Shown here piece after piece: positions 36,954-45,936 of a stretch of DNA of 64,000 nt. Under the pieces are notes generated by a model that saw nothing but the letters and a program-made list of their open reading frames with translations, was not told the origin of the DNA and searched no databases. The position numbers and the translations under genes are program-made. The stretch spans positions 1 to 64,000 of the forward strand of contig JALEPL010000012.1 of assembly GCA_022766245.1 (NCBI GenBank), in the 5' to 3' direction. Positions within the stretch are counted from its first letter, which is position 1. The number at the start of each line of letters is the position of its first letter. Source of the DNA: Lachnospiraceae bacterium. GTDB taxonomy: Bacteria > Bacillota > Clostridia > Lachnospirales > Lachnospiraceae.

Positions 36954-36996
36954 AGTCTGTCACATAAAAATGGTTTTATGTGGCAGGCTTTTTTTC
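36954..36996 (+). terminator. Terminator closing the ribosomal supercluster
   Basis: Stem AGTCTGTCACATAAAA against TTTTATGTGGCAGGCT (two G-T pairs) with a four-base loop and T7, 15 bases after rplQ. Confidence 0.9.
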
Positions 36997-37025
36997 TTGG
37001 CATTTGAGGATATGGTTGGTATAAT
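36997..37025 (+). promoter_or_regulatory. Sigma-A type promoter for the AIM24-family gene
   Basis: TTGGCA (36997-37002), a 17-base spacer and a perfect TATAAT (37020-37025), directly after the preceding terminator. Confidence 0.65.
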
Positions 37026-37059
37026 AGATATATAAATTTTTAAAAGGAGAATGAAAATT

Positions 37060-37737
37060 ATGAGGTATTCAATTGAAGGGGAACCGTTGCCAGTAGTAAT
37101 CTGCGAACTGGAGGCAGGTGAAAAGATGATCACAGAGAGCGGGGCTATGTCCTGGATGTCACCCAATATGAAAATGGAGACTGTTGGTGGCGGCATGGGA
37201 AAAATGCTGGGAAGAATGTTTAGTGGCGAGAGTCTGTTTCTGAACCACTATACAGCATTGAACGGACAGGGAACCATTGCGTTTGCATCCAGCTTTCCAG
37301 GAGCTATTCGTGCATTTGAAATTCATCCTGGACAGGATATTGTATGCCAGAAGTCTGCATTCCTTGCAGCTACCGCTGGTGTAGAGTTGTCTACCTTCTT
37401 CCAGAAACGTCTTGGAAGTGGTTTCTTCGGTGGTGAAGGATTTATCATGCAGAGATTATCCGGACAGGGTATGGCATTTCTGGAGTTTGACGGATATGTG
37501 AAGGAGTATCAGCTGGCAGCGGGACAGTCCATTATCATTGACACCGGTTATCTGGCAGCCATGGATTCTAGCTGTTCTATGGACATTCAGACGGTACCGG
37601 GAATCAAGAATATGGTATTTGGTGGCGAAGGTGTATTTAACACAGTAGTAAATGGTCCGGGACGCATATTTATCCAGACGATGCCCATTAGCCAGATGGC
37701 AGGAGCAATTCGTCCATTTATTCCTACCGGAAATTAA
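37060..37737 (+). CDS. AIM24 / TIGR00266 family protein
   Basis: 225 residues from ATG 37060 (MRYSIEGEPLPVVICELEAG), ten bases after AAAGGAG; ATG 37051 is too close to it. This is a soluble beta-rich protein with Gly-rich turns (SMDIQTVPGIKNMVFGGEGV, GPGRIFIQTMPISQMA), typical of the AIM24/TIGR00266 family related to tryptophan RNA-binding attenuator-like folds. The bacterial function is not established. It has its own promoter; 26 bases separate it from the reductase gene, so both may share a transcript. Confidence 0.85.
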   Translation: MRYSIEGEPLPVVICELEAGEKMITESGAMSWMSPNMKMETVGGGMGKMLGRMFSGESLFLNHYTALNGQGTIAFASSFPGAIRAFEIHPGQDIVCQKSAFLAATAGVELSTFFQKRLGSGFFGGEGFIMQRLSGQGMAFLEFDGYVKEYQLAAGQSIIIDTGYLAAMDSSCSMDIQTVPGIKNMVFGGEGVFNTVVNGPGRIFIQTMPISQMAGAIRPFIPTGN

Positions 37738-37763
37738 TAATAGTAAAAAATGGAGAAGTTAAC

Positions 37764-39320
37764 ATGGAAAAAATCGACACACAGCAATGGAAAGCGGATC
37801 TGCCGGAGTTTGTAGAGAAGACAAAGTCATTTTATACAGGAGAATTGAGCAAAGGAGATTACAAAGGATTCTCTGGTTATTATGGAAGCTACGCACAAAA
37901 AGGTGGTACAGCCAGTATGCTGCGCCTTCGTATGCCGGCGGGGCGGGTGACGAAGGAGAAGCTGGCCTTTGTGTCCGGGGTAATACGCAAATATGGTGTG
38001 GGTCGAGCTCACTTTACCACCTGTCAGACCATACAGCTTCATGATCTGAATCAGGAGCAGGTATGTGGCATAATAGATGAGGCATTGGATGCAGGAATCG
38101 TCACTATGGGTGGCGGTGGAGATTATCCCCGTAATGTCATGTGCTCTCCATTGTCTGGCGTAGAAGTGGGAGAATATTTTGATGTTTTGCCTTGGGCACA
38201 AAAGGCAGGAGATTATCTGATGCAGTTTATCAAAGCGGAGAAAATGCCCAGAAAACTTAAGGTGGCATTTTCCAATTCCCCTGCCAACAATACCCATGCT
38301 ACATTCCGGGATTTGGGCTTTGTGGCCACACCGGAGGGGAATTTTGATGTTTACAGTGCCGGTGGATTGGGAAACAATCCACGGATGGGCGTGAAAGTTG
38401 CAGAGGCTGTGAAGCCGGAAGATATTTTATATTATATCAAGGCAATGTGGCTGACATTCCGAACCTATGGCAACTATGAGAATCGCGCCAAGGCCAGAAC
38501 CCGTTACATGCAGGAGGCTTTAGGCGGGGCGGAGGCTTACCGCAGTGCTTATCTGGAAAAATTAGAGGAAGTGAGAAAATCCGGAGAGAATCTGACAATC
38601 TCGGTGGATTCTTTGAGAGTAGACAAAAAGGGAGATGGAAGTCAGGCAGAGGGTGCACGTGTCATTTCCCAAAAACAGGAAGGTCTGTACACCGTGGTAT
38701 GGCATCCCATTGGGGGACAGCCGGATTTGCAGATTTTTTGCGCACTGAATGATGCCATTGCAGGCATGGAAGCGGTGGAACTTCGGCTGGCAGCGGATGA
38801 GAGTGCATACATTGTAAATCTGACCGGCGCAGAAGCAGAGAAGGTACTTGCCATCACCACAGACAGCGCCAATAGTTTGTTTGAATCAACGGTAAGCTGT
38901 ATTGGGGCGGCAACCTGTCAGGTAGGAGTGCGTGATTCTCAGGCATTGCTGTCTGCCTGTGTGGAGGCTGTTCGGCAGGCGGGTATTCCGGATGGAGCGT
39001 TGCCTCAGATGCATATCTCAGGGTGTCCTTCCTCTTGTGGAACCCATCAGATCGGAGCAATTGGATTCCGGGGTGGTATGAAACGTGTGGCAGGAAAACC
39101 GGAATCTGCTTTTGTTCTTGTTGTAAGAGGAAGTGACAGACAGGGACAGGAGCAGTTTGGCGAGGAACTGGGAGCGATTCTGGAAACAGAGATTCCATCC
39201 TTTGTGGTTGCCCTGGGAAAGGCTGTGGCGGAAACCGGTTTGGATTATGAGCACTGGAGTGAGAAGCATCCTTCCGGTGTGATGGAGATTGCGGCACCTT
39301 TCCTGGCAGAAAAGGAGTAA
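37764..39320 (+). CDS. Siroheme nitrite/sulfite reductase-like protein
   Basis: 518 residues with two copies of the ferredoxin-like half domain and the siroheme domain. The siroheme/4Fe-4S ligands appear as CIGAATC (Cys-x5-Cys, about residue 382) and CPSSC (Cys-x3-Cys, about residue 418). HFTTCQTIQLHDL and GDYPRNVMCSPLSG match the substrate and siroheme binding regions. This group reduces sulfite to sulfide or nitrite to ammonia with six electrons from ferredoxin. Which substrate is used cannot be decided; no partner electron carrier or sulfate activation genes are nearby. Confidence 0.85.
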   Translation: MEKIDTQQWKADLPEFVEKTKSFYTGELSKGDYKGFSGYYGSYAQKGGTASMLRLRMPAGRVTKEKLAFVSGVIRKYGVGRAHFTTCQTIQLHDLNQEQVCGIIDEALDAGIVTMGGGGDYPRNVMCSPLSGVEVGEYFDVLPWAQKAGDYLMQFIKAEKMPRKLKVAFSNSPANNTHATFRDLGFVATPEGNFDVYSAGGLGNNPRMGVKVAEAVKPEDILYYIKAMWLTFRTYGNYENRAKARTRYMQEALGGAEAYRSAYLEKLEEVRKSGENLTISVDSLRVDKKGDGSQAEGARVISQKQEGLYTVVWHPIGGQPDLQIFCALNDAIAGMEAVELRLAADESAYIVNLTGAEAEKVLAITTDSANSLFESTVSCIGAATCQVGVRDSQALLSACVEAVRQAGIPDGALPQMHISGCPSSCGTHQIGAIGFRGGMKRVAGKPESAFVLVVRGSDRQGQEQFGEELGAILETEIPSFVVALGKAVAETGLDYEHWSEKHPSGVMEIAAPFLAEKE

Positions 39321-39329
39321 AAAGCGTCT

Positions 39330-40052
39330 ATGATACAGATGAATAATATATCCAAGAGCTATCACAGTTCGGTAAAGGCGGTAAATCATCTGAATCTTAC
39401 CGTTAATGATGGAGAAATCGTGGGTTTTATCGGCCCCAATGGGGCCGGAAAAACCACAACCATAAAGATGCTTACGGGAATTCTGAAGCCGGATGAAGGA
39501 AGTATTTCCATCAATGGATATGATATGCTGCGGACGCCTTTACAGGCAAAGCAGGAAATCGGATATATTGCAGACAGTCCGGATATGTTTCTGCGGCTGA
39601 AGGCGATTGAATTTTTAAATTTGATTTCGGATATTTATAAGGTACCGGGAAAAGTACGACAGGAGCGGATACAGACTCTGGCAGAGAGATTTGAACTGGG
39701 CGCAGTGTTAAACCAGCCCATGCAGAACTTTTCCCATGGTATGCGGCAGAAAATCATGGTGGTAGCAGCGTTGGTGCACAATCCGGCGGTATGGATTTTA
39801 GACGAGCCGTTGACTGGTTTGGATCCCAAGTCGGCCTTTCATTTAAAGACCATGATGCGGGAACATGCAGATGCTGGAAATGCGGTCCTTTTTTCCACTC
39901 ATGTGCTGGAGGTGGCAGAGAAGCTGTGCGATAAGGTGTTGATTATCAATCATGGGGAGACCCTGTTCTATGGGACACTGGAGGAGCTAACCGGCAAATA
40001 TCCGGCATGGGATTTGGAACAAATTTTTTTGGAGATGACAGTGGATGAATAG
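39330..40052 (+). CDS. ABC transporter ATP-binding protein
   Basis: 240 residues with Walker A GPNGAGKTTTIKML (about residues 35-48), signature FSHGMRQK, Walker B VWILDEPLTGLDP and the switch His in FSTHVLEVAEKL. Similar subunits power small exporters of lipids, drugs or peptides. It overlaps the permease gene by 8 bases and probably forms an exporter with it. No good ribosome binding site is seen, so coupling to the upstream gene is possible. Confidence 0.92.
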   Translation: MIQMNNISKSYHSSVKAVNHLNLTVNDGEIVGFIGPNGAGKTTTIKMLTGILKPDEGSISINGYDMLRTPLQAKQEIGYIADSPDMFLRLKAIEFLNLISDIYKVPGKVRQERIQTLAERFELGAVLNQPMQNFSHGMRQKIMVVAALVHNPAVWILDEPLTGLDPKSAFHLKTMMREHADAGNAVLFSTHVLEVAEKLCDKVLIINHGETLFYGTLEELTGKYPAWDLEQIFLEMTVDE

Positions 40053-41712
40053 TTATCTTACATTAACGAAAACATTAATTACGGCGATTGGTATGAGTTC
40101 ACCGCAGGATAAGGCCCGCAAAGTGAAGGTGGGCATCCTGGCGGTGTTTTGCATTTGCTGCATCTTTGTGCCAGTGGCAGTGGGCGTCGGATTTTTTGTA
40201 CATGCTGCCACAGAGATGCTGACACCGATGGGCGGTGGCAGCATCGGAGTGGAACTGATGTTTCATATCATTACACTTTTTAGTGTGATATTTGGTATCC
40301 ATGTAATCTTTTCGGAATTCTATTTTTCGAATGATATCGAGTACCTCCTGCCATGGCCATTGCGGGCATCGCAGATTGTGGGAGCAAAGTTTACCGCAAC
40401 ATTTTGCAACGAAAACATGATTCAAATGGTATTGATGATCAGTTGTGTGGTGGGGTTTGGCACGGCCGTGGGGATGAGCCCATTGCAATGGATTTTGTCG
40501 CTGGTGGGAATTTTCACATTACCTATTTTGCCGCTGGCTTACTGTGGCATTCTGTGTATTCTGGTGATGGGAATGACCCGTGTTATTCGCAGTAAGGACA
40601 TAGTCCAAAGGATCTCGGTGGGAATCGTATTTTTGATTTTGATTCTTCTGGTGATGTCTATTGGGTCTCTTCAGAATCTGGACTTCAATGCATATCTGTG
40701 GTCACTGACAAAAGAGGAACATGGTTTTTTACAGGTGATGAATGATGTGTTTCCGACCGTACCATTGTTTGTAGAGACCTTCACCGAAGCCAGTCTTTTG
40801 GCATTGGTGAAATATCTGGGATGGAATGTGCTGGTGGTGGCAGTGATGCTGGGATTGGCGGAACTGCTCTATTTTCGTGGAGTGATCGGTCTCACCGGAG
40901 GAGCGAGAGAGAAACAGGTGGAGTGTAAACGCATACTGAAACGGGCAGGAAGAACCCACAGTCCTTTTGTGGCATATCTGTTAAAGGAGATGCGTATTCT
41001 TTTGCGAACCCCCACCTTTTTTACAAACTGTGTGGCGGTGAATTTTATCTGGCCGATTTTTGTGTATGCGGTCTATAAGATTCAGAGATATCAGTTTACG
41101 CTGGAACAGTTCCGTCAGATGTATGCACAGCGGAATGAAAAGCTGATTCTTCTGATGCTTTTGGGAATCGTGGGATTATCTGTGCTTGTGACGGCATTAA
41201 GCAGCATCAGTTCCAATTCCATTTCCAGGGAGGGAAAACATTTTTCCTTTATGAAATATATTCCCGTGTCTTATCTGGTTCAGTGGAATGCCAAGGCATT
41301 GGTGGGAATTATTTTTCCAGCATCAGGAATACTGGTGTACTGGATACCTCTCTGCATAGTCCTGCGCATACCGCTGGCGCATTTGCTGATTTATGTACTA
41401 TTGTGTATTCTTGCGGTAAGCTTCGTCGCTTATCTGGGGATCTATATAGATTCCATACAGCCGAAACTGATTTGGGATGATGAACTGAGTTCCCTGAGAG
41501 AAAATTTTAATACGTTTTTTTCTATGGGTATTGCATTGGTAGTGCTGGCGGTATTGTGTGGCGGTGGATATCTGCTGTTTTACCGTTGGAGTCCACCCTT
41601 TTGGGTTATGGTGACCATGCTTTTGGTGGTACTTCTAGAGGGAAATATGCTGGTGATGATTCGTAGTCTGAAATCCGGAGCCCGCAATATTGCAGAGCAG
41701 GAGGAAACATAA
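40045..41712 (+). CDS. ABC transporter permease (large exporter type)
   Basis: 555 residues with about twelve hydrophobic segments in two groups around a central cytoplasmic part (KEMRILLRTPTFFTNC, about residue 315). The N-terminal cytoplasmic stretch and LPWPLRASQIVGAKF are typical of putative ABC exporters of Firmicutes whose two permease halves are fused. It overlaps the ATPase gene, and the CPBP protease follows after three bases. The cargo is unknown. Confidence 0.8.
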   Translation: MNSYLTLTKTLITAIGMSSPQDKARKVKVGILAVFCICCIFVPVAVGVGFFVHAATEMLTPMGGGSIGVELMFHIITLFSVIFGIHVIFSEFYFSNDIEYLLPWPLRASQIVGAKFTATFCNENMIQMVLMISCVVGFGTAVGMSPLQWILSLVGIFTLPILPLAYCGILCILVMGMTRVIRSKDIVQRISVGIVFLILILLVMSIGSLQNLDFNAYLWSLTKEEHGFLQVMNDVFPTVPLFVETFTEASLLALVKYLGWNVLVVAVMLGLAELLYFRGVIGLTGGAREKQVECKRILKRAGRTHSPFVAYLLKEMRILLRTPTFFTNCVAVNFIWPIFVYAVYKIQRYQFTLEQFRQMYAQRNEKLILLMLLGIVGLSVLVTALSSISSNSISREGKHFSFMKYIPVSYLVQWNAKALVGIIFPASGILVYWIPLCIVLRIPLAHLLIYVLLCILAVSFVAYLGIYIDSIQPKLIWDDELSSLRENFNTFFSMGIALVVLAVLCGGGYLLFYRWSPPFWVMVTMLLVVLLEGNMLVMIRSLKSGARNIAEQEET

Positions 41713-41715
41713 GAG

Positions 41716-42924
41716 ATGGAAGAAAAGAATATGGAAGAAAAGAATATGGAAGTAAAGACAACGATTCATGACAGAATAATGACGCTGCCCAAGTGGCTAA
41801 CGGTAGTGATTGTGATTCTCATTGTAGCAGTGTTTCTGGGGATTTTACAGCTGGGAGGACTTGCTGTGTCGCAGATTCCGGTAGAACTTCCGGGATTTAC
41901 AAAGGATGCCATGGTGGAACTTGTTGCTGCATTGGTGGCACTGGGGCTTTTGCTGCTGTTCGGATATGGAAAAATTATCAAACAAACCGGGGAAGGATTT
42001 GTGAAAGGATTCTACATTGGAGCCTTTCTGGTGGGGCAGATAGGAATGGCTATGGTGGCCATGCTTTTTACCAGTCTGATGTTAGAGGATGTGGCAGTGG
42101 AGCCGTTCTGGAATGTGTTGATTTATACCTTTGATATGTTTCTGGTGGGTTTCGCGGAGGAGGTTTTTCTGCGTGGCATAGCATTGAATCTGCTATTGGA
42201 TCGCTTCTCGAAGACACGGGGTGGCGTGTGGGGCGCAGTGCTGATTAGCAGTCTGATTTTTGGGCTGGCTCATTTTGTTAATTTGCTGGCAGGCGCAGGA
42301 TTGGAGAGTGTCTGTGTTCAGGTGATACAGGCAGCTGTTATTGGAGTGATTCTTGCGGCGATCTATCTGCGCAGCAATAATATCTGGATCACCATTATTT
42401 TACATGCCTTGGTAGATTGGGCAAGCTTGATGGCAATGGGAATTTTCGGTCAGGGTGATCTGGTGGATGGACTAGGACAAATTTCCCGCATGAATCTGAT
42501 ATCTGTACCCATTCTTTTGATTCCCTGCTTTGTTCTGATGAGAAAAAATAAACTGGATGAAGTAGTGGCCCGGTTGAAGGGAGAACCCGCTTATGCAGGA
42601 GAGTATCCGCAGATGGCATGGATGAGACAAAACCAGGAAGGTGGAATGGTGGCAGGCATTTCCCTGGCAGTATCGATTATCGGATTGTGCTTTGGAATCT
42701 TTGGCATGGGAATTGGCATTTCAGTAGCAGGTCTTCTGGGAAGCATCACATCCCTGAAAATGAAAAAGCAGGGAAATGGTGTTGCCATAGCAGCACTCGT
42801 GATTTCCATCGTTGGAATCTGTCTGGCGATACTGATGACATTTGCTTTGGGATGGTTTTATTACAATTCTTCATCCGGAGAACTTCAGGAGCTGATGAAA
42901 CAAATGGAACAGTCAGCATTTTAA
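41716..42924 (+). CDS. CPBP-family membrane protease with C-terminal DUF4190-like helices
   Basis: 402 residues. After a repeated MEEKNMEEKN start come about eight helices. The CPBP (Abi/CAAX protease) motifs are all present: EEVFLRG (about residue 145), FGLAHFVN and HALVDW. After a soluble linker, residues about 312-385 add two further Gly-rich helices (GLCFGIFGMGIGISVAGLLG, VAIAALVISIVGICLAI) that look like DUF4190. CPBP proteins cleave membrane substrates or mature peptides. Next to an ABC exporter this could suggest peptide processing and export, but no precursor peptide gene is visible. SD: GAGGAAACATAAGAG. Confidence 0.8.
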   Translation: MEEKNMEEKNMEVKTTIHDRIMTLPKWLTVVIVILIVAVFLGILQLGGLAVSQIPVELPGFTKDAMVELVAALVALGLLLLFGYGKIIKQTGEGFVKGFYIGAFLVGQIGMAMVAMLFTSLMLEDVAVEPFWNVLIYTFDMFLVGFAEEVFLRGIALNLLLDRFSKTRGGVWGAVLISSLIFGLAHFVNLLAGAGLESVCVQVIQAAVIGVILAAIYLRSNNIWITIILHALVDWASLMAMGIFGQGDLVDGLGQISRMNLISVPILLIPCFVLMRKNKLDEVVARLKGEPAYAGEYPQMAWMRQNQEGGMVAGISLAVSIIGLCFGIFGMGIGISVAGLLGSITSLKMKKQGNGVAIAALVISIVGICLAILMTFALGWFYYNSSSGELQELMKQMEQSAF

Positions 42925-42952
42925 GAATGACACAATAAAAAGGAAGTAACAC

Positions 42953-44119
42953 ATGAATATCACATTAGATGAATTTTATCAATTGGAGAAGGGTGCGTTT
43001 CTGCTGGTGGATGTGAGGGATGAGGACGCTTTTCAGCACGGAGGCATTCCGGGAGCAGTTCGGATGGACTTGCCACAGGATTTGGGGAAATTGTCCAAAG
43101 ACCAAAAGATTGTACTTTATTGCACCAGGGGTGAGCGTACCATAGAACTGGCACAGGAACTGCGGGATCAGGGATATGATGCCTATAGCCTGCAGGGCGG
43201 ATATGGAGCATGGCTGGTGGACAGCTTTGAGAGAAGCTGTTCGGAACAAAAACAGCGTTGTGCGGATATTGAAAAGAGCATACGAAAAAAGTTTCACAAG
43301 GATATTTTCAGTAAATTTGCGAAAGCCATCAATGAATATGAACTGATACAGCCGGGGGATAAGATCGCGGTCTGTATCTCCGGAGGAAAGGACTCCATGC
43401 TGATGGCAAAGCTGTTTCAGGAACTGAAACGTCACAACAAATTTCCCTTTGAACTGGTATTTCTGGTGATGGATCCGGGGTATAATGCAGCAAACCGCAG
43501 AGTGATCGAGGAGAATGCCAAGCTGATGGATATTCCCATTACGGTGTTTGAGAGTGAGATTTTTGACGCAGTGTATGAGATTGAAAAGTCTCCCTGTTAT
43601 TTGTGTGCACGGATGCGCCGGGGTTATCTTTATAGCAATGCAAAAAAGCTGGGATGCAATAAAATCGCATTGGGACACCATTATGATGATGTGATTGAAA
43701 CGATTTTGATGGGAATGCTCTATGGTGCCCAGGTTCAGACCATGATGCCGAAGCTTCACAGCACAAACTTTGAAGGGATGGAGCTGATCCGCCCCATGTA
43801 TCTGATTCGGGAGGATGACATCAAGCATTGGCGGGATTATAATGATCTGCATTTCATCCAGTGCGCCTGCAAGTTTACCGATACCTGTACCACCTGTGAT
43901 CCGGATGGGCGGTCTGTATCAAAACGTATGGAGGTAAAGCAGCTCATTGCCCGTTTGAAGGAAATTAATCCTTATGTAGAGGGAAATATTTTCCGCAGTG
44001 TGGAAAATGTGAATCTGAAAACTATTATTGCATATAAGAAAGATGGCGTGAAGCATCATTTTCTGGAGGACTATGATTGTAGTTCTGAGATAGATGTTGA
44101 TGCGGACACTGAGCAATAA
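42953..44119 (+). CDS. Rhodanese domain fused to TtcA-like PP-loop ATPase
   Basis: 388 residues. Residues 1-90 are a rhodanese domain with the active-site Cys in LYCTRGERTIELA (about residue 60). Residues about 115-360 are a PP-loop ATPase with SGGKDSMLMAKLF (about 144), SPCYLCARMRRGYLY and a C-terminal CACKFTDTCTTC. The Cys pairs suggest an iron-sulfur-dependent tRNA thiolase such as TtcA (2-thiocytidine-32). The fused rhodanese could deliver persulfide sulfur to the PP-loop enzyme in cis. The tRNA target is inferred, not shown. Confidence 0.8.
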   Translation: MNITLDEFYQLEKGAFLLVDVRDEDAFQHGGIPGAVRMDLPQDLGKLSKDQKIVLYCTRGERTIELAQELRDQGYDAYSLQGGYGAWLVDSFERSCSEQKQRCADIEKSIRKKFHKDIFSKFAKAINEYELIQPGDKIAVCISGGKDSMLMAKLFQELKRHNKFPFELVFLVMDPGYNAANRRVIEENAKLMDIPITVFESEIFDAVYEIEKSPCYLCARMRRGYLYSNAKKLGCNKIALGHHYDDVIETILMGMLYGAQVQTMMPKLHSTNFEGMELIRPMYLIREDDIKHWRDYNDLHFIQCACKFTDTCTTCDPDGRSVSKRMEVKQLIARLKEINPYVEGNIFRSVENVNLKTIIAYKKDGVKHHFLEDYDCSSEIDVDADTEQ

Positions 44120-44147
44120 CGAATGTAACAAGTAACCGGGTTCTTCG

Positions 44148-44177
44148 TTGACAAAATATAAGAGTTCATGGTATTCT
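44148..44177 (+). promoter_or_regulatory. Strong promoter in front of the structured RNA and speA
   Basis: Consensus TTGACA (44148-44153), an 18-base spacer and TATTCT (44172-44177), 29 bases after the previous stop codon. Transcription should begin near 44184. Confidence 0.7.
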
Positions 44178-44183
44178 AAAGGT

Positions 44184-44412
44184 CGGTATGGAGTAATCAT
44201 TCTTCATGCAAATAGAGGTTGGGAAACCACATTATTGATTGAGCAAAAGGCTCAAATTTTATAAGTTGATAATTATATCGTGCAGTTGCACATCATCTTG
44301 TGAAAAGTCAATAAAAGCATGGACGACATATTTGCTAGAAGAGACTTGGAAATGATTACAGATAAATGATTACGATAATCAGACGGATGATGGAATATCA
44401 TCCGTCTTTCTT
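44184..44412 (+). ncRNA. Structured RNA ending in a terminator: leader riboregulator of speA or small RNA
   Basis: About 229 bases from the promoter to a terminator. Nested helices are visible: GTAATCATT (44193-44201) with AATGATTAC (44351-44359); TCTTC (44201-44205) with GAAGA (44338-44342); GCAAATA (44208-44214) with TATTTGC (44329-44335); TTATTGA (44232-44238) with TCAATAA (44308-44314). Inside are hairpins TTGAGC/GCTCAA and GTGC/GCAC. A second AATGATTAC (44365-44373) can replace the first or fold on itself (TGATTA/TAATCA), a switch-like arrangement next to the terminator. speA starts 67 bases after the terminator. It matches no riboswitch or small RNA class that I recognise. Confidence 0.6.
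44382..44412 (+). terminator. Terminator at the end of the speA leader RNA
   Basis: Perfect 10-bp stem GACGGATGAT/ATCATCCGTC (44382-44391, 44397-44406), five-base loop, then TTTCTT. Confidence 0.85.
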
Positions 44413-44478
44413 AGTTATAGTGGAAATACAATGGTAAAATCTGGCACCTCATGCCAAAGGATTTTAGGAGAAGGAAAA

Positions 44479-45927
44479 ATGGATTTAGAACAGCAGAAAA
44501 GAGCCCCAATCTACGAGGCGTTAGAAGAATTTAAAAGCCGGCGGGTTGTACCCTTTGATGTTCCGGGGCATAAGCGTGGCCGGGGAAATCCGGAACTGGT
44601 AAAGCTTTTCGGGGAAAAATGCGTAGGACTGGATGTTAATTCCATGAAACCGTTGGACAATCTTTGCCATCCGGTGTCTGTCATCCGGGATGCGGAGCAG
44701 CTGGCGGCAGAGGCATTTGGAGCGGAAAATGCATTTCTGATGGTAGGAGGGACTACTTCTGCCGTACAGAGTATGATTCTGTCTGTGTGCAAGGCAGGAG
44801 ATAAGATTATTCTGCCTCGAAATGTGCATAAGAGTGCCATCAATGCATTGGTGCTCTGTGGAGCTATTCCGGTGTATGTGAATCCGGAAACCAACAATAT
44901 GCTGGGGATTTCCCTGGGTATGGAGGTCAGTCAGGTGGAGAAGGCCATCAAGGAAAATCCCGATGCCGTGGCGGTTCTTGTGAATAATCCTACCTATTAT
45001 GGTATTTGCTCTGATTTACGCTCTATCGTAAAGCTGGCGCATGAGCATGGGATGAAGGTTCTGGCGGATGAGGCGCATGGTACCCATTTGTATTTTGGTA
45101 AGGGGCTTCCCGTTTCTGCTATGGCAGCAGGGGCGGACATGGCATCGGTTTCCATGCATAAGTCTGGTGGAAGTCTGACGCAGAGCTCGATTCTGCTTTT
45201 GAATCATGGAGTCAATGCAGATTATGTTCGTCAGATTATCAATCTCACCCAGACCACCAGTGCATCCTACCTGCTTTTGGCCAGTCTGGATATCTCCAGA
45301 AGAAATCTGGCACTGCGGGGCGAGGAGTCCTTTGATAAGGTGGTCAAGATGGCAGAGTATGCCAGAGAGGAGATCAATTCCATCGGCGGCTATTATGCTT
45401 ATGGTAGAGATCTGGTGAATGGCGGCAGTATTTATGATTATGATGTGACGAAGCTTTCTGTATATACATTGGGAAATGGCCTGGCAGGTATTGAAGTGTA
45501 TGATCTGCTGAGGGATGAGTATGATATCCAGATCGAGTTCGGTGATATCTGTAATATTCTGGCCTACATTTCCATCGGAGACCGGATTCAGGATATTGAG
45601 CGTCTGGTGGGAGCATTGGCGGATATTGAACGTTTATATAAAAAGGACAAAACGGGTATGCTGGCAGGGGAATACATTGCACCACAGGTCATTGTTTCTC
45701 CCCAGAAGGCCTTTTACTCCGAGAAGGTTTCACTGCCGGTGCGGCAGGCAGCAGGCAGAATCTGTGGCGAGTTTGTCATGTGTTATCCTCCCGGAATTCC
45801 CATCGTGGCACCGGGTGAGATGATTACACAGGAGATTGTGGAATATATTATCTATGCCAAGGAAAAGGGCTGCTCCATGCAGGGAACCGAGGATCCGAAG
45901 GTGGAAAATCTCATGGTATTAAGATAA
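44479..45927 (+). CDS. speA: Orn/Lys/Arg decarboxylase, probably arginine decarboxylase
   Basis: 482 residues from ATG 44479 after TAGGAGAAGG. It is a fold-type I PLP enzyme of the short Firmicutes decarboxylase group. It has FDVPGHKRGRG (about residue 28), LVNNPTYYGI, the Asp of VLADEAHGTHL that pairs with the pyridine N, and the PLP Lys in SVSMHKSGGSLTQSS. The agmatine enzymes aguA and aguB in the same locus point to arginine as substrate, giving agmatine, though lysine cannot be excluded from sequence. It is the first gene of the polyamine cluster and lies behind the structured leader. Confidence 0.85.
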   Translation: MDLEQQKRAPIYEALEEFKSRRVVPFDVPGHKRGRGNPELVKLFGEKCVGLDVNSMKPLDNLCHPVSVIRDAEQLAAEAFGAENAFLMVGGTTSAVQSMILSVCKAGDKIILPRNVHKSAINALVLCGAIPVYVNPETNNMLGISLGMEVSQVEKAIKENPDAVAVLVNNPTYYGICSDLRSIVKLAHEHGMKVLADEAHGTHLYFGKGLPVSAMAAGADMASVSMHKSGGSLTQSSILLLNHGVNADYVRQIINLTQTTSASYLLLASLDISRRNLALRGEESFDKVVKMAEYAREEINSIGGYYAYGRDLVNGGSIYDYDVTKLSVYTLGNGLAGIEVYDLLRDEYDIQIEFGDICNILAYISIGDRIQDIERLVGALADIERLYKKDKTGMLAGEYIAPQVIVSPQKAFYSEKVSLPVRQAAGRICGEFVMCYPPGIPIVAPGEMITQEIVEYIIYAKEKGCSMQGTEDPKVENLMVLR

Positions 45928-45936
45928 GGAGACAAA

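Noticed and set aside
44184..44412. Known riboswitch or housekeeping RNA in the speA leader
   Set aside because: Looked for lysine riboswitch, T-box, 6S, SRP and tmRNA features and found none; kept as an unassigned structured RNA.
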